A stretch of DNA of 64,000 nt. It comes from Parvibaculaceae bacterium PLY_AMNH_Bact1 (lineage in GTDB: Bacteria; Pseudomonadota; Alphaproteobacteria; Parvibaculales; Parvibaculaceae). The stretch is taken from contig CP126168.1 of assembly GCA_032881465.1 (NCBI GenBank), positions 930,001 to 994,000 on the forward strand, given 5' to 3'. The position numbers were made by a program, and so were the translations under genes. This document shows, piece after piece, positions 27,124 through 35,798 of the stretch (positions are counted from its first letter, which is position 1; each line of letters opens with the position of its first letter). Under the pieces are notes generated by a model. That model saw only the letters and a program-made list of their open reading frames with translations. It had not been told where the DNA came from and searched no databases.

Positions 27124-29007
27124 TTGAGTACAAAGAAACTTTTCCTCGGCGCTGACCGTCACTCGCTTCAAGCGATATGTGGTTTCGCACTGATATGTGC
27201 TCTTCTAGGGGCATTCCCGCACATCCTCTTCGGCTATCATCTGGATGTTGATACGTTCTACCAAGGGGCCTGGGACGAAGGCTTTTATCTGCTGACCCTC
27301 TTTGGCGATATCCCAAGCTGGAACGACTATCCAATCAAGCGGGCTTTTGCCGCACTAATTTCCTTGTTTGAGCCCTCGGCGCGTACGTTAGCGATGGTTT
27401 CAGACTTTCTGTTGCCTGCAATTGTTGTCCTGTCTGCAGGCCTGCTCGCGCTCAGCGTACTTCGGTCTCCAGCGGCTGTTCTGGCGCTCGCTTTCTTTTT
27501 TGTATTCGGCTCTGACATACTCGAATTCAATTCGTCGGTCGCGTTCCTTCCTGGTGTGTCTTTGAACGCGTGGCTAAGAGATATGTCGCTGTTTCAGCGG
27601 CAGTTTTTCGTCGACGCGTTTGCAACCTTCTTGAGTGTGTTCAGAACACCAGAGCCACAGCTGAGCATCTCGGCTTTGTATCTTCATTTGGCAGTCCTGA
27701 TAGCGTTCGTCTCACGACCATTACTCAGACCCAAATTGCTGGTTCCCCTATTGGTCACGGCAGCCTTGAGCTCGATAATCTATTCTTTCTTTTCCCTAGC
27801 TGCGCTTGCATTTACCTGCGCTGCGCTGATCGCCTTGCTGATCAGTGGGGATCGTAAGAACTTGGTCTTGTTGGCGGCGGCAGCGTTCGTTGGACTGGTG
27901 GGAACAGCGATTGTCATATCAACCGAGTACACGAATGAAGCCGGCTCAATGTTGTTTGAGTCCAGACTCCCGATGATGTCCCCAGCTGCGATCTACGGTT
28001 TGATTGGGTGCGCTTGGGTACTCCTGCACTTCCGTTTCGAGGTGTTTCGCAATCCTTTGTTGCTTTTCTCAGTTGCCCTGCTTTTGTTTCCGCTCTCCGC
28101 GCTGAATCAGCAGGTGGTATCGGGAGTGATGGTGCAGACGCTGAACTGGGAGAGGTATGTCAATATACCTGTTGTTATTCTTGGGATTGTCAGTGCTGTT
28201 CGCCTGACGCAGCCCGCTGGGATGGCTCTCACAATACTAAAGAACCCGTTCATATTGGGTATTGTGAACGCAGGCCGTGGATCGCCGCGCATCGTCCTGG
28301 GTGTTCAGTTGGCCTTGATTTTCTACTTTGTAGGTCAGGCGCAGTGGCGCACATACCAGCAGTTTCTCTCCTACAACGTTATGACCTACGCCTATGCTAG
28401 CGCGGCGGACCAGGCCTCGCAGGGCAGCGACGGCGAGCAGCATGTCGTAATTGACAATATGCATTTCGATTCAGCCATTCGGGTTCGAAGCAGCACCATT
28501 GGAAACCGGTTGCCCGGATATACCTGGGTTGTGTCGAGTGCGTTGGAAGATGAGGGAGTAGATGCCTCACCTGCTGAGCTGGCCCTGCAGGGCTTTGATG
28601 CAGCGGCACGGTTGGGACTGTCGGCGGATGGATACCGGGAAAAACTGAGGATGGAGATGGACGGTGCTTATTGCTGGCCGCATCTGATGTACCTGGCACC
28701 GTTCTTGGAGTGCGCTCCCTATGTTTCCGATTTTCGTTTGTACGATCCCTCAAAATTGTCGGCAGTCGTGGAAAAGAGTGTAACGGACTACGCCGCATTT
28801 CTGGCTGATCCCTCGCGATCTGCCGATGTGCCGGGGATTATCGTGACTTCCGCTCCACTCGAATCTGAGAATGGCAATGCAATATGGGAATCAGAGCTTC
28901 TATCCGTCACGGAAGTTGAAACCGGGTTGCATTGGCTGATGGCTCCGACTTCTGCAAAGGTTTACACCTACCGGCAGAGCGCACGGGGTCGCTCATCAAA
29001 CCCATGA
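27124..29007 (+). CDS. Polytopic membrane protein, probable GT-C glycosyltransferase
   Basis: A 627-residue protein with about ten hydrophobic helices and a C-terminal soluble region of ~200 residues. Just after the first helix comes 'YHLDVDTFYQGAWDEGFYLL' (residues ~40-60). An acidic DE pair in the first periplasmic loop followed by an aromatic is the hallmark of GT-C transferases (ArnT, PMT, GT39-like), which take sugars from polyprenyl phosphate. I do not recognise a named family. The start is a TTG at 27124, 228 bp after rfbG; no better start is visible. A role downstream of the GtrA/GtrB pair is the natural inference. Confidence 0.65.
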   Translation: MSTKKLFLGADRHSLQAICGFALICALLGAFPHILFGYHLDVDTFYQGAWDEGFYLLTLFGDIPSWNDYPIKRAFAALISLFEPSARTLAMVSDFLLPAIVVLSAGLLALSVLRSPAAVLALAFFFVFGSDILEFNSSVAFLPGVSLNAWLRDMSLFQRQFFVDAFATFLSVFRTPEPQLSISALYLHLAVLIAFVSRPLLRPKLLVPLLVTAALSSIIYSFFSLAALAFTCAALIALLISGDRKNLVLLAAAAFVGLVGTAIVISTEYTNEAGSMLFESRLPMMSPAAIYGLIGCAWVLLHFRFEVFRNPLLLFSVALLLFPLSALNQQVVSGVMVQTLNWERYVNIPVVILGIVSAVRLTQPAGMALTILKNPFILGIVNAGRGSPRIVLGVQLALIFYFVGQAQWRTYQQFLSYNVMTYAYASAADQASQGSDGEQHVVIDNMHFDSAIRVRSSTIGNRLPGYTWVVSSALEDEGVDASPAELALQGFDAAARLGLSADGYREKLRMEMDGAYCWPHLMYLAPFLECAPYVSDFRLYDPSKLSAVVEKSVTDYAAFLADPSRSADVPGIIVTSAPLESENGNAIWESELLSVTEVETGLHWLMAPTSAKVYTYRQSARGRSSNP

Positions 29008-29550
29008 TCAACCTTCAATATGTGCCTGGGGTGTTGTTTCACCCTTCCTTCCACCCCACGGAATTGCCGAGTTTCACGAAGAGCAAGGGCATGGGATCAG
29101 AATATTAAGCGGATGCTGCTTTTGCTGAATAAGCAGAGATTTTAGCGAACTTGGTCGGTTCAGGTAGTATCTCAGGACTAGAAAGGTGTTCTGGAATCTA
29201 TACAACTACTACCATGATAGAACTACAGTTGCGGGCAGCATTTTTCCTAGATATAGACAGTGTCAGCGGTTGGCGAAAAAGGTACACACCAGCGTGTAGC
29301 GGATGATTTCCAGAGATGTTGGCCTAGGGTGGCTTGTGAAGCCAAATTTCGCGGATGCACTTCTAGAAGACCAGACACACCAGATATTCTATGATGCGCG
29401 TCGGTCTGCGATGAGGTTAGCGGCCGCCATGCTCTCAAGGCCAACCCAAGCAAAAAGATGAAAGTTGTCAGGATGCGTATGAAATTGGAGGTCGCGAAGC
29501 TTTGGAATATGCGACAGGGCACTGGCAGCGGTACTACGGAAACAAAATAG
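29008..29550. other. Long intergenic region with possible gene remnant
   Basis: 543 bp between the GT-C-like gene and the next glycosyltransferase. The left 290 bp hold nothing I can support. The right part shows protein-like text in two plus-strand frames (see the separate entry at 29303). A minus-strand open frame across this stretch has no plausible start and looks like a shadow. Confidence 0.4.
29303..29550 (+). pseudogene. Possible frameshifted remnant of a glycosyltransferase-like gene
   Basis: From ATG 29303 one frame reads 'DVGLGWLVKPNFADALLEDQ' and 'DARRSAMRLAAAMLSRPTQ' to TGA at 29459. Overlapping this, a second frame continues 'DAYEIGGREALEYATGHWQR' up to and past the start of the next gene. 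The first part vaguely resembles the GW-V-P...AL segment near the end of GT4 enzymes. A decayed C-terminus split by a frameshift is one reading; a chance ORF of 52 codons is another. Low confidence. Confidence 0.25.
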
Positions 29551-31005
29551 ATGCAAAAAAAGATGCTTGTCGCGTACTCCGCGTCGTCGACATTCACGTC
29601 GACAATCGTTGAATATTTGGTCGGCCTAAAGAAGTACGTTCATTTCGATATTGACTATTTGCACGTGACGCACGATGCGATTCCTGATTTTGATCTAAAC
29701 GACTATGACGTTGTATTTCATAACTTTTGTGCAAGATTGTGCTTCGAAGGATACGTCAGCGAAGCGTATAGAGAAGAGCTCAAAAATTTTCGTGGTCTTA
29801 AGATTGTATCGGTGCAGGATGATTATGACCGCACCTCGGTTTTACATCGTCAAATTAGAGAACTTGGATTTCACGTCGTCGTCACGTGTATCCAGCCTGA
29901 ATTCTGGCACCTTGCCTATCCAGAGGCGGAAATTCCTGGCGTAACGCTAGTCCAGGCATTAACCGGCTATGTGCCTGAAGACCTTTCCGACGCGCATGTC
30001 ACACCAAAACCACTAGCCGAACGCACTGTGACAGTTAGCTATCGTGGCGGTCACCTTCCGGCAAAATATGGCAGGCTCGGGTGGGAGAAGTGCGAGATTG
30101 GTCGCTACGTACGGGAAGAATGCGAGCGGCGAGGTGTTAGTCACGATATTTCGACGGAAGTAGAGGACCGCGTCTATGGGGACGACTGGTATGCGCTTCT
30201 TGCAAACAGTCGAGCGGTTCTTGGCGCGGAGTCTGGCAGCAATGCATTTGATTTTGATGGCTCGATTGAACGCAGGGAAGCTGAGCTGTCCAAAGAGTTA
30301 CAGCGAGAGGCAACCTATTCTGACCTAAAAGAAGAGCTCGACAGGGTTGAAGAGCATTTTAACGTTGGTCAGATTTCGCCTCGGGTTTTTGAGTGCGCTC
30401 TACTCAAATCTCCCATGGTGCTTTTTCGAGGGAGCTATTCCGACGCACTTGAACCAGATGTTGATTACATCTGCTTGGAAAAAGACTTTTCTAATCTTGA
30501 TGACGTCTTTGCTCAGCTCCAGGATTTAGATCACTTAGAGAGAGTGGCAAATAACGCCTACAGAAATCTCATTGAATCAGGGCAGTACAATCTTTCGGTG
30601 CTCGGAAAAATTGTGACCGATGCGGCAAATGCTGGGCTCAGTAAGTACATTTCTACCGACCGAAATGATCTGATGCGCTGTGTTACAGCCCCTTGGGCTG
30701 TAAGAGTCGAGCGCGCACGAGAAAACTCGCTGCGTTCCCAGGCGATGACGGCGGTCCTGTCCGAACGGGCTACTGAGAAACCATTGAGTGTTTCAGACTT
30801 TGAAGAAAAATTGATCGGTGTACTCGCCGCCCGAGCAGAGGACGAGAGACATAAGCTGAAAGCGCATATTCGGCAGGTGTTCAAGGACCTTAGGCGTGTC
30901 TTCGTGTTGGCCATCGGGCGCGCCGTTGGACGTCTGTTCGGAAGAGGGATCGTTGTGGCAATCGGGCGCAACCCGATCGTCCGGCGTGTGGTTCGCAGAA
31001 TGTGA
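29551..31005 (+). CDS. Glycosyltransferase-like protein (GT-B type, CgeB/DUF3880-like C-terminus)
   Basis: A 484-residue soluble protein starting MQKKMLVAYSASSTFTSTIV. The middle and C-terminal parts resemble GT-B transferases: 'LLANSRAVLGAESGSNAFDF' near 214 and 'GQISPRVFECALLKSPMVLF' near 273, where the RVFE-x-A pattern matches the nucleotide-binding region of CgeB-like/Glyco_trans_1_2 proteins. Between them is an acidic, helix-prone stretch (residues ~235-268) absent from the standard fold. The last ~60 residues are basic and hydrophobic ('FVLAIGRAVGRLFGRGIVVA') and could be a membrane-binding helix. It precedes another glycosyltransferase by 98 bp. Donor and acceptor unknown. Confidence 0.65.
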   Translation: MQKKMLVAYSASSTFTSTIVEYLVGLKKYVHFDIDYLHVTHDAIPDFDLNDYDVVFHNFCARLCFEGYVSEAYREELKNFRGLKIVSVQDDYDRTSVLHRQIRELGFHVVVTCIQPEFWHLAYPEAEIPGVTLVQALTGYVPEDLSDAHVTPKPLAERTVTVSYRGGHLPAKYGRLGWEKCEIGRYVREECERRGVSHDISTEVEDRVYGDDWYALLANSRAVLGAESGSNAFDFDGSIERREAELSKELQREATYSDLKEELDRVEEHFNVGQISPRVFECALLKSPMVLFRGSYSDALEPDVDYICLEKDFSNLDDVFAQLQDLDHLERVANNAYRNLIESGQYNLSVLGKIVTDAANAGLSKYISTDRNDLMRCVTAPWAVRVERARENSLRSQAMTAVLSERATEKPLSVSDFEEKLIGVLAARAEDERHKLKAHIRQVFKDLRRVFVLAIGRAVGRLFGRGIVVAIGRNPIVRRVVRRM

Positions 31006-31103
31006 ACTGCTGGCCGGAGAACTGCCAGGCACAGCAAGTGCAGAAGTGGTATGGGCGAATTCTTTCATGCTGATTGTCGACCAACTCACTTGGAGAGAGT
31101 ATT

Positions 31104-32411
31104 TTGACGGACAAGAGCAATAGAATTTGCCTCCTTGTATATTCGGCCGTGCCAGATGACCCGAGGGTCCGCCGTCAAGGAGAAGCGTTTCTCGCCGCGG
31201 GTTGGAAAGTAAGAGCAGTCGGGCTGCCTGGGGGCAGGTCAAAGCGGCTGCCTTGGATGCTCGACTACTCCAACAAAAAGGCGCCCGCTGATCTGTCTGC
31301 ACATGAGAACCGCGCGGTAGTTGAAAGTCGTTGTGGGGCCGCTCGTGGCGACCGAACCACGGAGGTGAGCGCTCAAAGGTCATTCTTACAACGAGCATAT
31401 GCTGTCGCCGCTGCATTGCCGCAGGCCGTGCGCCGCTCGTTCGGTGCCCTGTCGATAAAGATCGTCGGCTGGGCATATTGGAAAGTGCTCCCGCAGTCTG
31501 AAAATATTTACAGCCTCGCTGCCAAAGAACCTGCGGATGTTTGGTTGGCCAACGATTGGTATGTGATTCCGGTCGCGGCCCGGCTTGCTCGGGAGCATGG
31601 AGGGATCGTCGGGTACGATACCCACGAATTCGCACTCAATGAGTATTCACATAATCTGGCTTGGAAGTTTCTAAAGAGACCTTTTGTATCGCGGATAGAA
31701 AAGTCCCTCATTCAGACGGCGCCCGTTTGCTCGACGGTCTCCCAGGGAATAGCTGATGCGCTGCAAGGAGTGTACGATCTGAACGAATGTCCGCTGGTTG
31801 TTCGCAATGTCCCGAACTATCAACAGGTCCAGCCGGCTGAACGATCCGGCCGCCTGAGAGTCCTCTATCACGGGATCGTGGCCCCGGGGAGAGGGTTGGA
31901 GGCTTGTATCGACAGTGTGCTGAACTGGCGCGAGGAGTTCACCCTAACGATACGTGGTCCCGCAAAGGACCCTTATCACAAAGCCCTGGTTGCGCGTATT
32001 GAGGGTTTGGGACTCAGCGATAGAGTACGCATGGTGCCGCCGGTCCCCATGACAGACTTAGTCAATGAAGCTGCTGCATTTGACATCGGACTATTTGCCT
32101 TACCTGATCACTCAATGCACAATCATTTTGCGCTGCCTAACAAGATATTCGAGTACATCATGGCGGGCTTGGCAGTTTGTGTAAGCGACCTTCCGGAAAT
32201 GGAAAATATTGTCGACACGTATGGTGTTGGGACGACCTTTCATGGCATGGAACCAGAAACCATTGCGGCTGCAATCAATAAATTTGATGAGGAAAAAGTG
32301 AACTTCTTTCGTGAGAAATCGCTGACCGCTGCGCAAGAACTCTGTTGGGAGAAAGAGGCGAAAATAATGGTAAACGCCTATAGCAATGCTGTCAGCAAGG
32401 CCCGTGCCTAG
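31104..32411 (+). CDS. Glycosyltransferase family 4
   Basis: A 435-residue GT-B enzyme. The N-terminus 'RICLLVYSAVPDDPRVRRQG' is the typical GT4 opening ('D-P-R-V-R-x-x'). 'DTHEFALNEYSHNLAWKFL' lies near 173, 'LRVLYHGIVAPGRGLEACID' near 258 and 'NHFALPNKIFEYIMAGLAVC' near 340 (LPNK-x-FEYxxAG is the nucleotide-sugar-binding EX7E region). Start choice: an upstream in-frame TTG at 31074 exists, but GGAGAG at 31092-31097 sits 6 nt before TTG 31104 (MTDKSNRICLL), which is therefore preferred. Cytoplasmic or membrane-peripheral. It builds one linkage of the repeat unit; specificity cannot be read. Confidence 0.85.
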   Translation: MTDKSNRICLLVYSAVPDDPRVRRQGEAFLAAGWKVRAVGLPGGRSKRLPWMLDYSNKKAPADLSAHENRAVVESRCGAARGDRTTEVSAQRSFLQRAYAVAAALPQAVRRSFGALSIKIVGWAYWKVLPQSENIYSLAAKEPADVWLANDWYVIPVAARLAREHGGIVGYDTHEFALNEYSHNLAWKFLKRPFVSRIEKSLIQTAPVCSTVSQGIADALQGVYDLNECPLVVRNVPNYQQVQPAERSGRLRVLYHGIVAPGRGLEACIDSVLNWREEFTLTIRGPAKDPYHKALVARIEGLGLSDRVRMVPPVPMTDLVNEAAAFDIGLFALPDHSMHNHFALPNKIFEYIMAGLAVCVSDLPEMENIVDTYGVGTTFHGMEPETIAAAINKFDEEKVNFFREKSLTAAQELCWEKEAKIMVNAYSNAVSKARA

Positions 32412-32444
32412 CCTTGGTCTAGCAACTCCTATAAACAGTTAATG

Positions 32445-32464
32445 TCCCGCTGCCGTTGGCGGGA
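32445..32464. repeat. Small GC-rich hairpin
   Basis: TCCCGC and GCGGGA form a perfect 6-bp stem with an 8-nt loop in the short gap between a glycosyltransferase gene and the third amidotransferase gene. There is no following T tract on either strand, so it is not a convincing intrinsic terminator. Confidence 0.45.
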
Positions 32465-32492
32465 TGCCGTAAGTGACAAGGAAATTCGGTGA

Positions 32493-34397
32493 ATGTGCGG
32501 ACTGTTTTTTTCTCTCGGCCTGGCGGTCGACAAGTCGCGCATTGATATGATCGCTCACCGCGGGCCCGATGGTGAGGGATGGCAGAATTGGTCTACTGAA
32601 CAAGGCCCATTGTTTCTAGGGCATCGTCGCCTGTCAGTTATCGATGTTAGCGAAGCAGCCGCGCAGCCCTTCGCCTACCGGGATGGTCGTTACCATCTGA
32701 TCTTCAACGGTGAGATCTACAACTATGTGGAGCTGCGAGAGGAGCTGGGTGCTAAGGGCCATACATTTAGGACACAATCTGACAGCGAAGTCCTCGTAGC
32801 AGCTTATGCGGAGTGGGGTGAAGAATGTCTTGACCATCTCCTCGGCATGTTTGCGTTTATTGTGTGGGACGAGCGAGAGAAAACAATTTTTGCAGCGAGG
32901 GATCGGTTCGGAATCAAACCCCTTTATTATGTCGCGAACAATTCCGGTGTCGCGATGGCATCAGAAATAAAGCAATTGCTCGATCTTCCCGGTGCTGAAC
33001 GTCGTATGAACCGTGACAGAGTGATCGATTTTCTGTCAGAGGGGTTATTGAACCACACCGAAGGAACGCTGTTTGTCGGGGTTCAACAGATCCGCCGTGG
33101 CGAGGCGGTCTTGTTAGATCTAAAGAAATGGCAAGCCGGCGACCCCTTGCCTATTCGACGTTGGTATCAATTGCCGCCTGTCGGATCACTTACATTGACG
33201 ACAGAAGACGCTGCTGATCGGTTTTTCCAGCTTATGGCGGATTCGGTTAGGTTGCATTTGCGCTCAGACGTGCCTGTAGGGTCGTGCCTTTCGGGCGGCC
33301 TGGATAGCTCCGCAATTGTCTGTCTGATGAATATCGCTCTTCACGACGAAGGCGCTGAAGACAAGTTGAATACGATCAGTGCCTGTTTCGACGAGGCCTA
33401 TGTTGATGAGCGTCCTTACATTGAAGCGGTGAATGAGCAAACAGCGGCGACGTCGCATTTAGTGTTCCCTGATGCACAGAGTGTTTTTGATGATGCAGAG
33501 AAAATCACGTGGCACCAGGACGAGCCTTATGGGAGTTCAAGCATTTATGCTCAATGGAGCGTTTTTCAGGAAGCAAAACGTCAAGGAATCAAGGTGATGC
33601 TTGATGGGCAAGGCGCTGATGAACAGATGGCCGGGTACCACGGCGCTTTCGGACAACGCACGGCTGATCTTTTGCGGCAACACCGGTACGGAGAGCTTCT
33701 AAGGATGTTCCGGGAACGCAAAAAAATGCATGGATTGTCCATGCGGGAACAGGTGATAGCGACTTTCCTGCCTGTTGTGCCACGTCCAGTACGTGCACTT
33801 GCCTTGTCGATGCGAAGGCAGGTTGCCCAACATGGATGGTTGGACTCACCGGTCTTCAAGTCGTTGGGACGGCAGACGAGTGCGTTCGCTGCAGGTTTGG
33901 AAAGCAACCAACTTGCTGACGTAAATACGGTCGGGAACCTCAGTATGGCGTTGACCGATAGTATGAACTTGCAAATGCTGCTCCATTGGGAAGATCGCAA
34001 CAGTATGGCGCACAGCATCGAGTCTCGAGTGCCGTTTCTTGATCATCGCCTTGTCGAGTTGAATATAGCGTTGGGCTCGGAACACAAGATTGTTGGTGCA
34101 GAGACGAAGAGTATTCTGCGGCGCGCTATGAAGGACACAATGCCTGCGAAAATCACGAACAGGCAGGATAAGTTGGGGTTTGCGACACCGGAAGAGGTGT
34201 GGTTCAAATCTGTTTTGCGTAAGCAAGTTGAGGAGGGGGTGGAAGACACACTTCGTCTCTACCCCGATGTGCTCAACGCAGATGGGACAAGGAGGTTAGT
34301 GAAGGGCATGTTGAATGGTGATGCTGGCTTCAATTTCATTCCTTGGAGGATCGTGAGTTTGGGCATTTGGGGAAGAAGGTTTGGCGTGTCTCTATGA
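32493..34397 (+). CDS. asnB: Glutamine-dependent asparagine-synthase-like amidotransferase (copy 3)
   Basis: A 634-residue class II amidotransferase. It starts MCGLFFSLGLAVDKSRID (Cys2 nucleophile) and has AHRGPDGEGW near 23, FNGEIYNYVELREEL near 71, the PPi loop CLSGGLDSSAIV near 264, and 'VMLDGQGADEQMAGYHGAFG' near 365. It is more like copy 1 than copy 2 in the SGGLDSS/DGQGADE blocks and 'HWEDRNSMAHSIESRVPFLD'. AAGGA lies nine bases before the ATG. It sits between a GT4 gene and an O-antigen-ligase-like gene, so amidation of a sugar acid in the repeat unit is likely, perhaps on a different residue from copy 2. Confidence 0.9.
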   Translation: MCGLFFSLGLAVDKSRIDMIAHRGPDGEGWQNWSTEQGPLFLGHRRLSVIDVSEAAAQPFAYRDGRYHLIFNGEIYNYVELREELGAKGHTFRTQSDSEVLVAAYAEWGEECLDHLLGMFAFIVWDEREKTIFAARDRFGIKPLYYVANNSGVAMASEIKQLLDLPGAERRMNRDRVIDFLSEGLLNHTEGTLFVGVQQIRRGEAVLLDLKKWQAGDPLPIRRWYQLPPVGSLTLTTEDAADRFFQLMADSVRLHLRSDVPVGSCLSGGLDSSAIVCLMNIALHDEGAEDKLNTISACFDEAYVDERPYIEAVNEQTAATSHLVFPDAQSVFDDAEKITWHQDEPYGSSSIYAQWSVFQEAKRQGIKVMLDGQGADEQMAGYHGAFGQRTADLLRQHRYGELLRMFRERKKMHGLSMREQVIATFLPVVPRPVRALALSMRRQVAQHGWLDSPVFKSLGRQTSAFAAGLESNQLADVNTVGNLSMALTDSMNLQMLLHWEDRNSMAHSIESRVPFLDHRLVELNIALGSEHKIVGAETKSILRRAMKDTMPAKITNRQDKLGFATPEEVWFKSVLRKQVEEGVEDTLRLYPDVLNADGTRRLVKGMLNGDAGFNFIPWRIVSLGIWGRRFGVSL

Positions 34398-34416
34398 TGT
34401 CGGTTAGCAGCGCACC

Positions 34417-35652
34417 ATGTTGAGCTTAGGAAAATCCGGTGACGTGAAAAGTGTCGGAGGGGCTTCTTACTGGGGAATGATCCTTTTGGCAGCCCTTTTT
34501 CCATGGGTTGCTTTTATCGCGCCGCGGGCCGCGGGGTTAGTCGTGCCCCTGATTGCCCTGATCGTCGTCGGAGAAACAATTTTGCGTCGTCGACATCTCT
34601 CGGATCTAAAATCGTCTTGCTGGCAATACATTGCCGCAATCTTGCTTCTGTGCCTTCTAAGCATTTTCTGGTCGCCGGACCTCTCCATTGGATTGGAGCG
34701 GTTCTTCAAACTGGCGCTCTTCCTTCCGTTGGGTACTGCCTTGGTATTGTTGATCGCTCAGGGGACTGTCGCCGTTGACAGCCGTTTTTATGTGGCTGTG
34801 TCGACCGGCGTTTTCATCTCTGTCTGTCTGTTGGGTTTTCATATTTTTGCCGATGGTGGTGTCTATGCGTTGTTGAACTCAACTGAGGCGGAAAAGGCGG
34901 TGCTGAACGCCGCAAACCGGCCGGCGGTGGTGTTGGTCCTTTGCTTCAGTGCAGGAGTGGTGGCGCTCCAGAAGATCGGGCGGCTTCAACTAGCGGTTCC
35001 CCTCGGGCTCATCCTGCTGGGGGTTCTCTTTTTCTCAACCAGCCAAACCGCCCTTTTTGGAGCTGGGGTGTGGCTCCTGACGTATAGTGCTTTTGCGCTG
35101 GCCCCCATGGTCTCCCATAGGTTTCTGGTCTGGGGAGGCGCCTTATTTGTCCTCACGCAGCCCGCGCTGGTTATCGGCTTTCAGCAGTTCGATGTAGAGA
35201 GGGACGTTAACTACGGAGCGGGTTCAGTTGGGGCACGGCTGGATATATGGTACGCGGTGAGCCATAAAATTCTTGAATCACCCATCTACGGTCATGGTCT
35301 CGAAGCGGCACGTTCCATCACAGATTGGTCTGTTGAGTTCGTCTATTATCACGGCAACTCTATGCTGCATCCGCACAATGGAATTCTGCAGATCTGGCTT
35401 GAATTTGGTGTGATCGGAGCATTGGTCGCAGCGTTCTGTTGGGTTTGGGGATCGCGCAGCGTTTTGCGTCTCACAGGTGAGGCGACGCCAGCAGTCGCTG
35501 CGCTCTTGGCGACATCTCTATTTGTTCTTACCGTTTCCCACGGGCTTTGGCAGAGTTGGTGGCTGTGGTCGCTCATCGGTGTGGCAGCTTTGACGACCCT
35601 GGTGGTGCAAGGAAAAAGACCTGTGTCTGAGATGGAAGGTGCCCCAACATAG
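34417..35652 (+). CDS. O-antigen ligase/polymerase family membrane protein (WaaL/Wzy_C type)
   Basis: A 411-residue protein with about ten to twelve membrane helices and one large periplasmic loop. The loop holds the diagnostic 'HPHNGILQIWLEFGVIGALV' near residue 317. An H-N-x-x-L-Q/x-x-x-E-x-G motif defines the Wzy_C domain shared by O-antigen ligases and some polymerases. Loop arginines (for example in 'SVGARLDIWYAVSHKI') are also typical. In an ABC-export locus a ligase that joins the finished chain to lipid A-core or another acceptor is expected, but a Wzy polymerase cannot be excluded. It is 19 bp after the amidotransferase gene. Confidence 0.85.
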   Translation: MLSLGKSGDVKSVGGASYWGMILLAALFPWVAFIAPRAAGLVVPLIALIVVGETILRRRHLSDLKSSCWQYIAAILLLCLLSIFWSPDLSIGLERFFKLALFLPLGTALVLLIAQGTVAVDSRFYVAVSTGVFISVCLLGFHIFADGGVYALLNSTEAEKAVLNAANRPAVVLVLCFSAGVVALQKIGRLQLAVPLGLILLGVLFFSTSQTALFGAGVWLLTYSAFALAPMVSHRFLVWGGALFVLTQPALVIGFQQFDVERDVNYGAGSVGARLDIWYAVSHKILESPIYGHGLEAARSITDWSVEFVYYHGNSMLHPHNGILQIWLEFGVIGALVAAFCWVWGSRSVLRLTGEATPAVAALLATSLFVLTVSHGLWQSWWLWSLIGVAALTTLVVQGKRPVSEMEGAPT

Positions 35653-35780
35653 GTCCTGTCGGAGGTCAAGTCGGCCCAAAATAAGCTTTAAGGCGTGTTG
35701 TGCTTTCGTGATAAAAACTCCCTGTGAACAACCAGGAAGGCAGGCCCAGCCTCAAGCCTGGTGTCCACCTAAGAAGGCGA

Positions 35781-35798
35781 GGGGAGAGGAGAGGGTAG
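35781..35798 (+). promoter_or_regulatory. Strong purine-rich ribosome binding site deciding a non-standard start
   Basis: GGGGAGAGGAGAGGG at 35781-35795 is an extended Shine-Dalgarno tract. The next in-frame stop is TAG at 35796-35798, so translation of the sugar transferase must begin after it: at ATT 35799, ATC 35805, or TTG 35817. AGGAG to ATT spacing is 7 nt, to TTG 25 nt. Confidence 0.6.

Noticed and set aside
30793-31635. A 280-codon minus-strand frame across two glycosyltransferase genes.
   Set aside because: It spans the end of one real gene and the start of another on the opposite strand and shows no domain.
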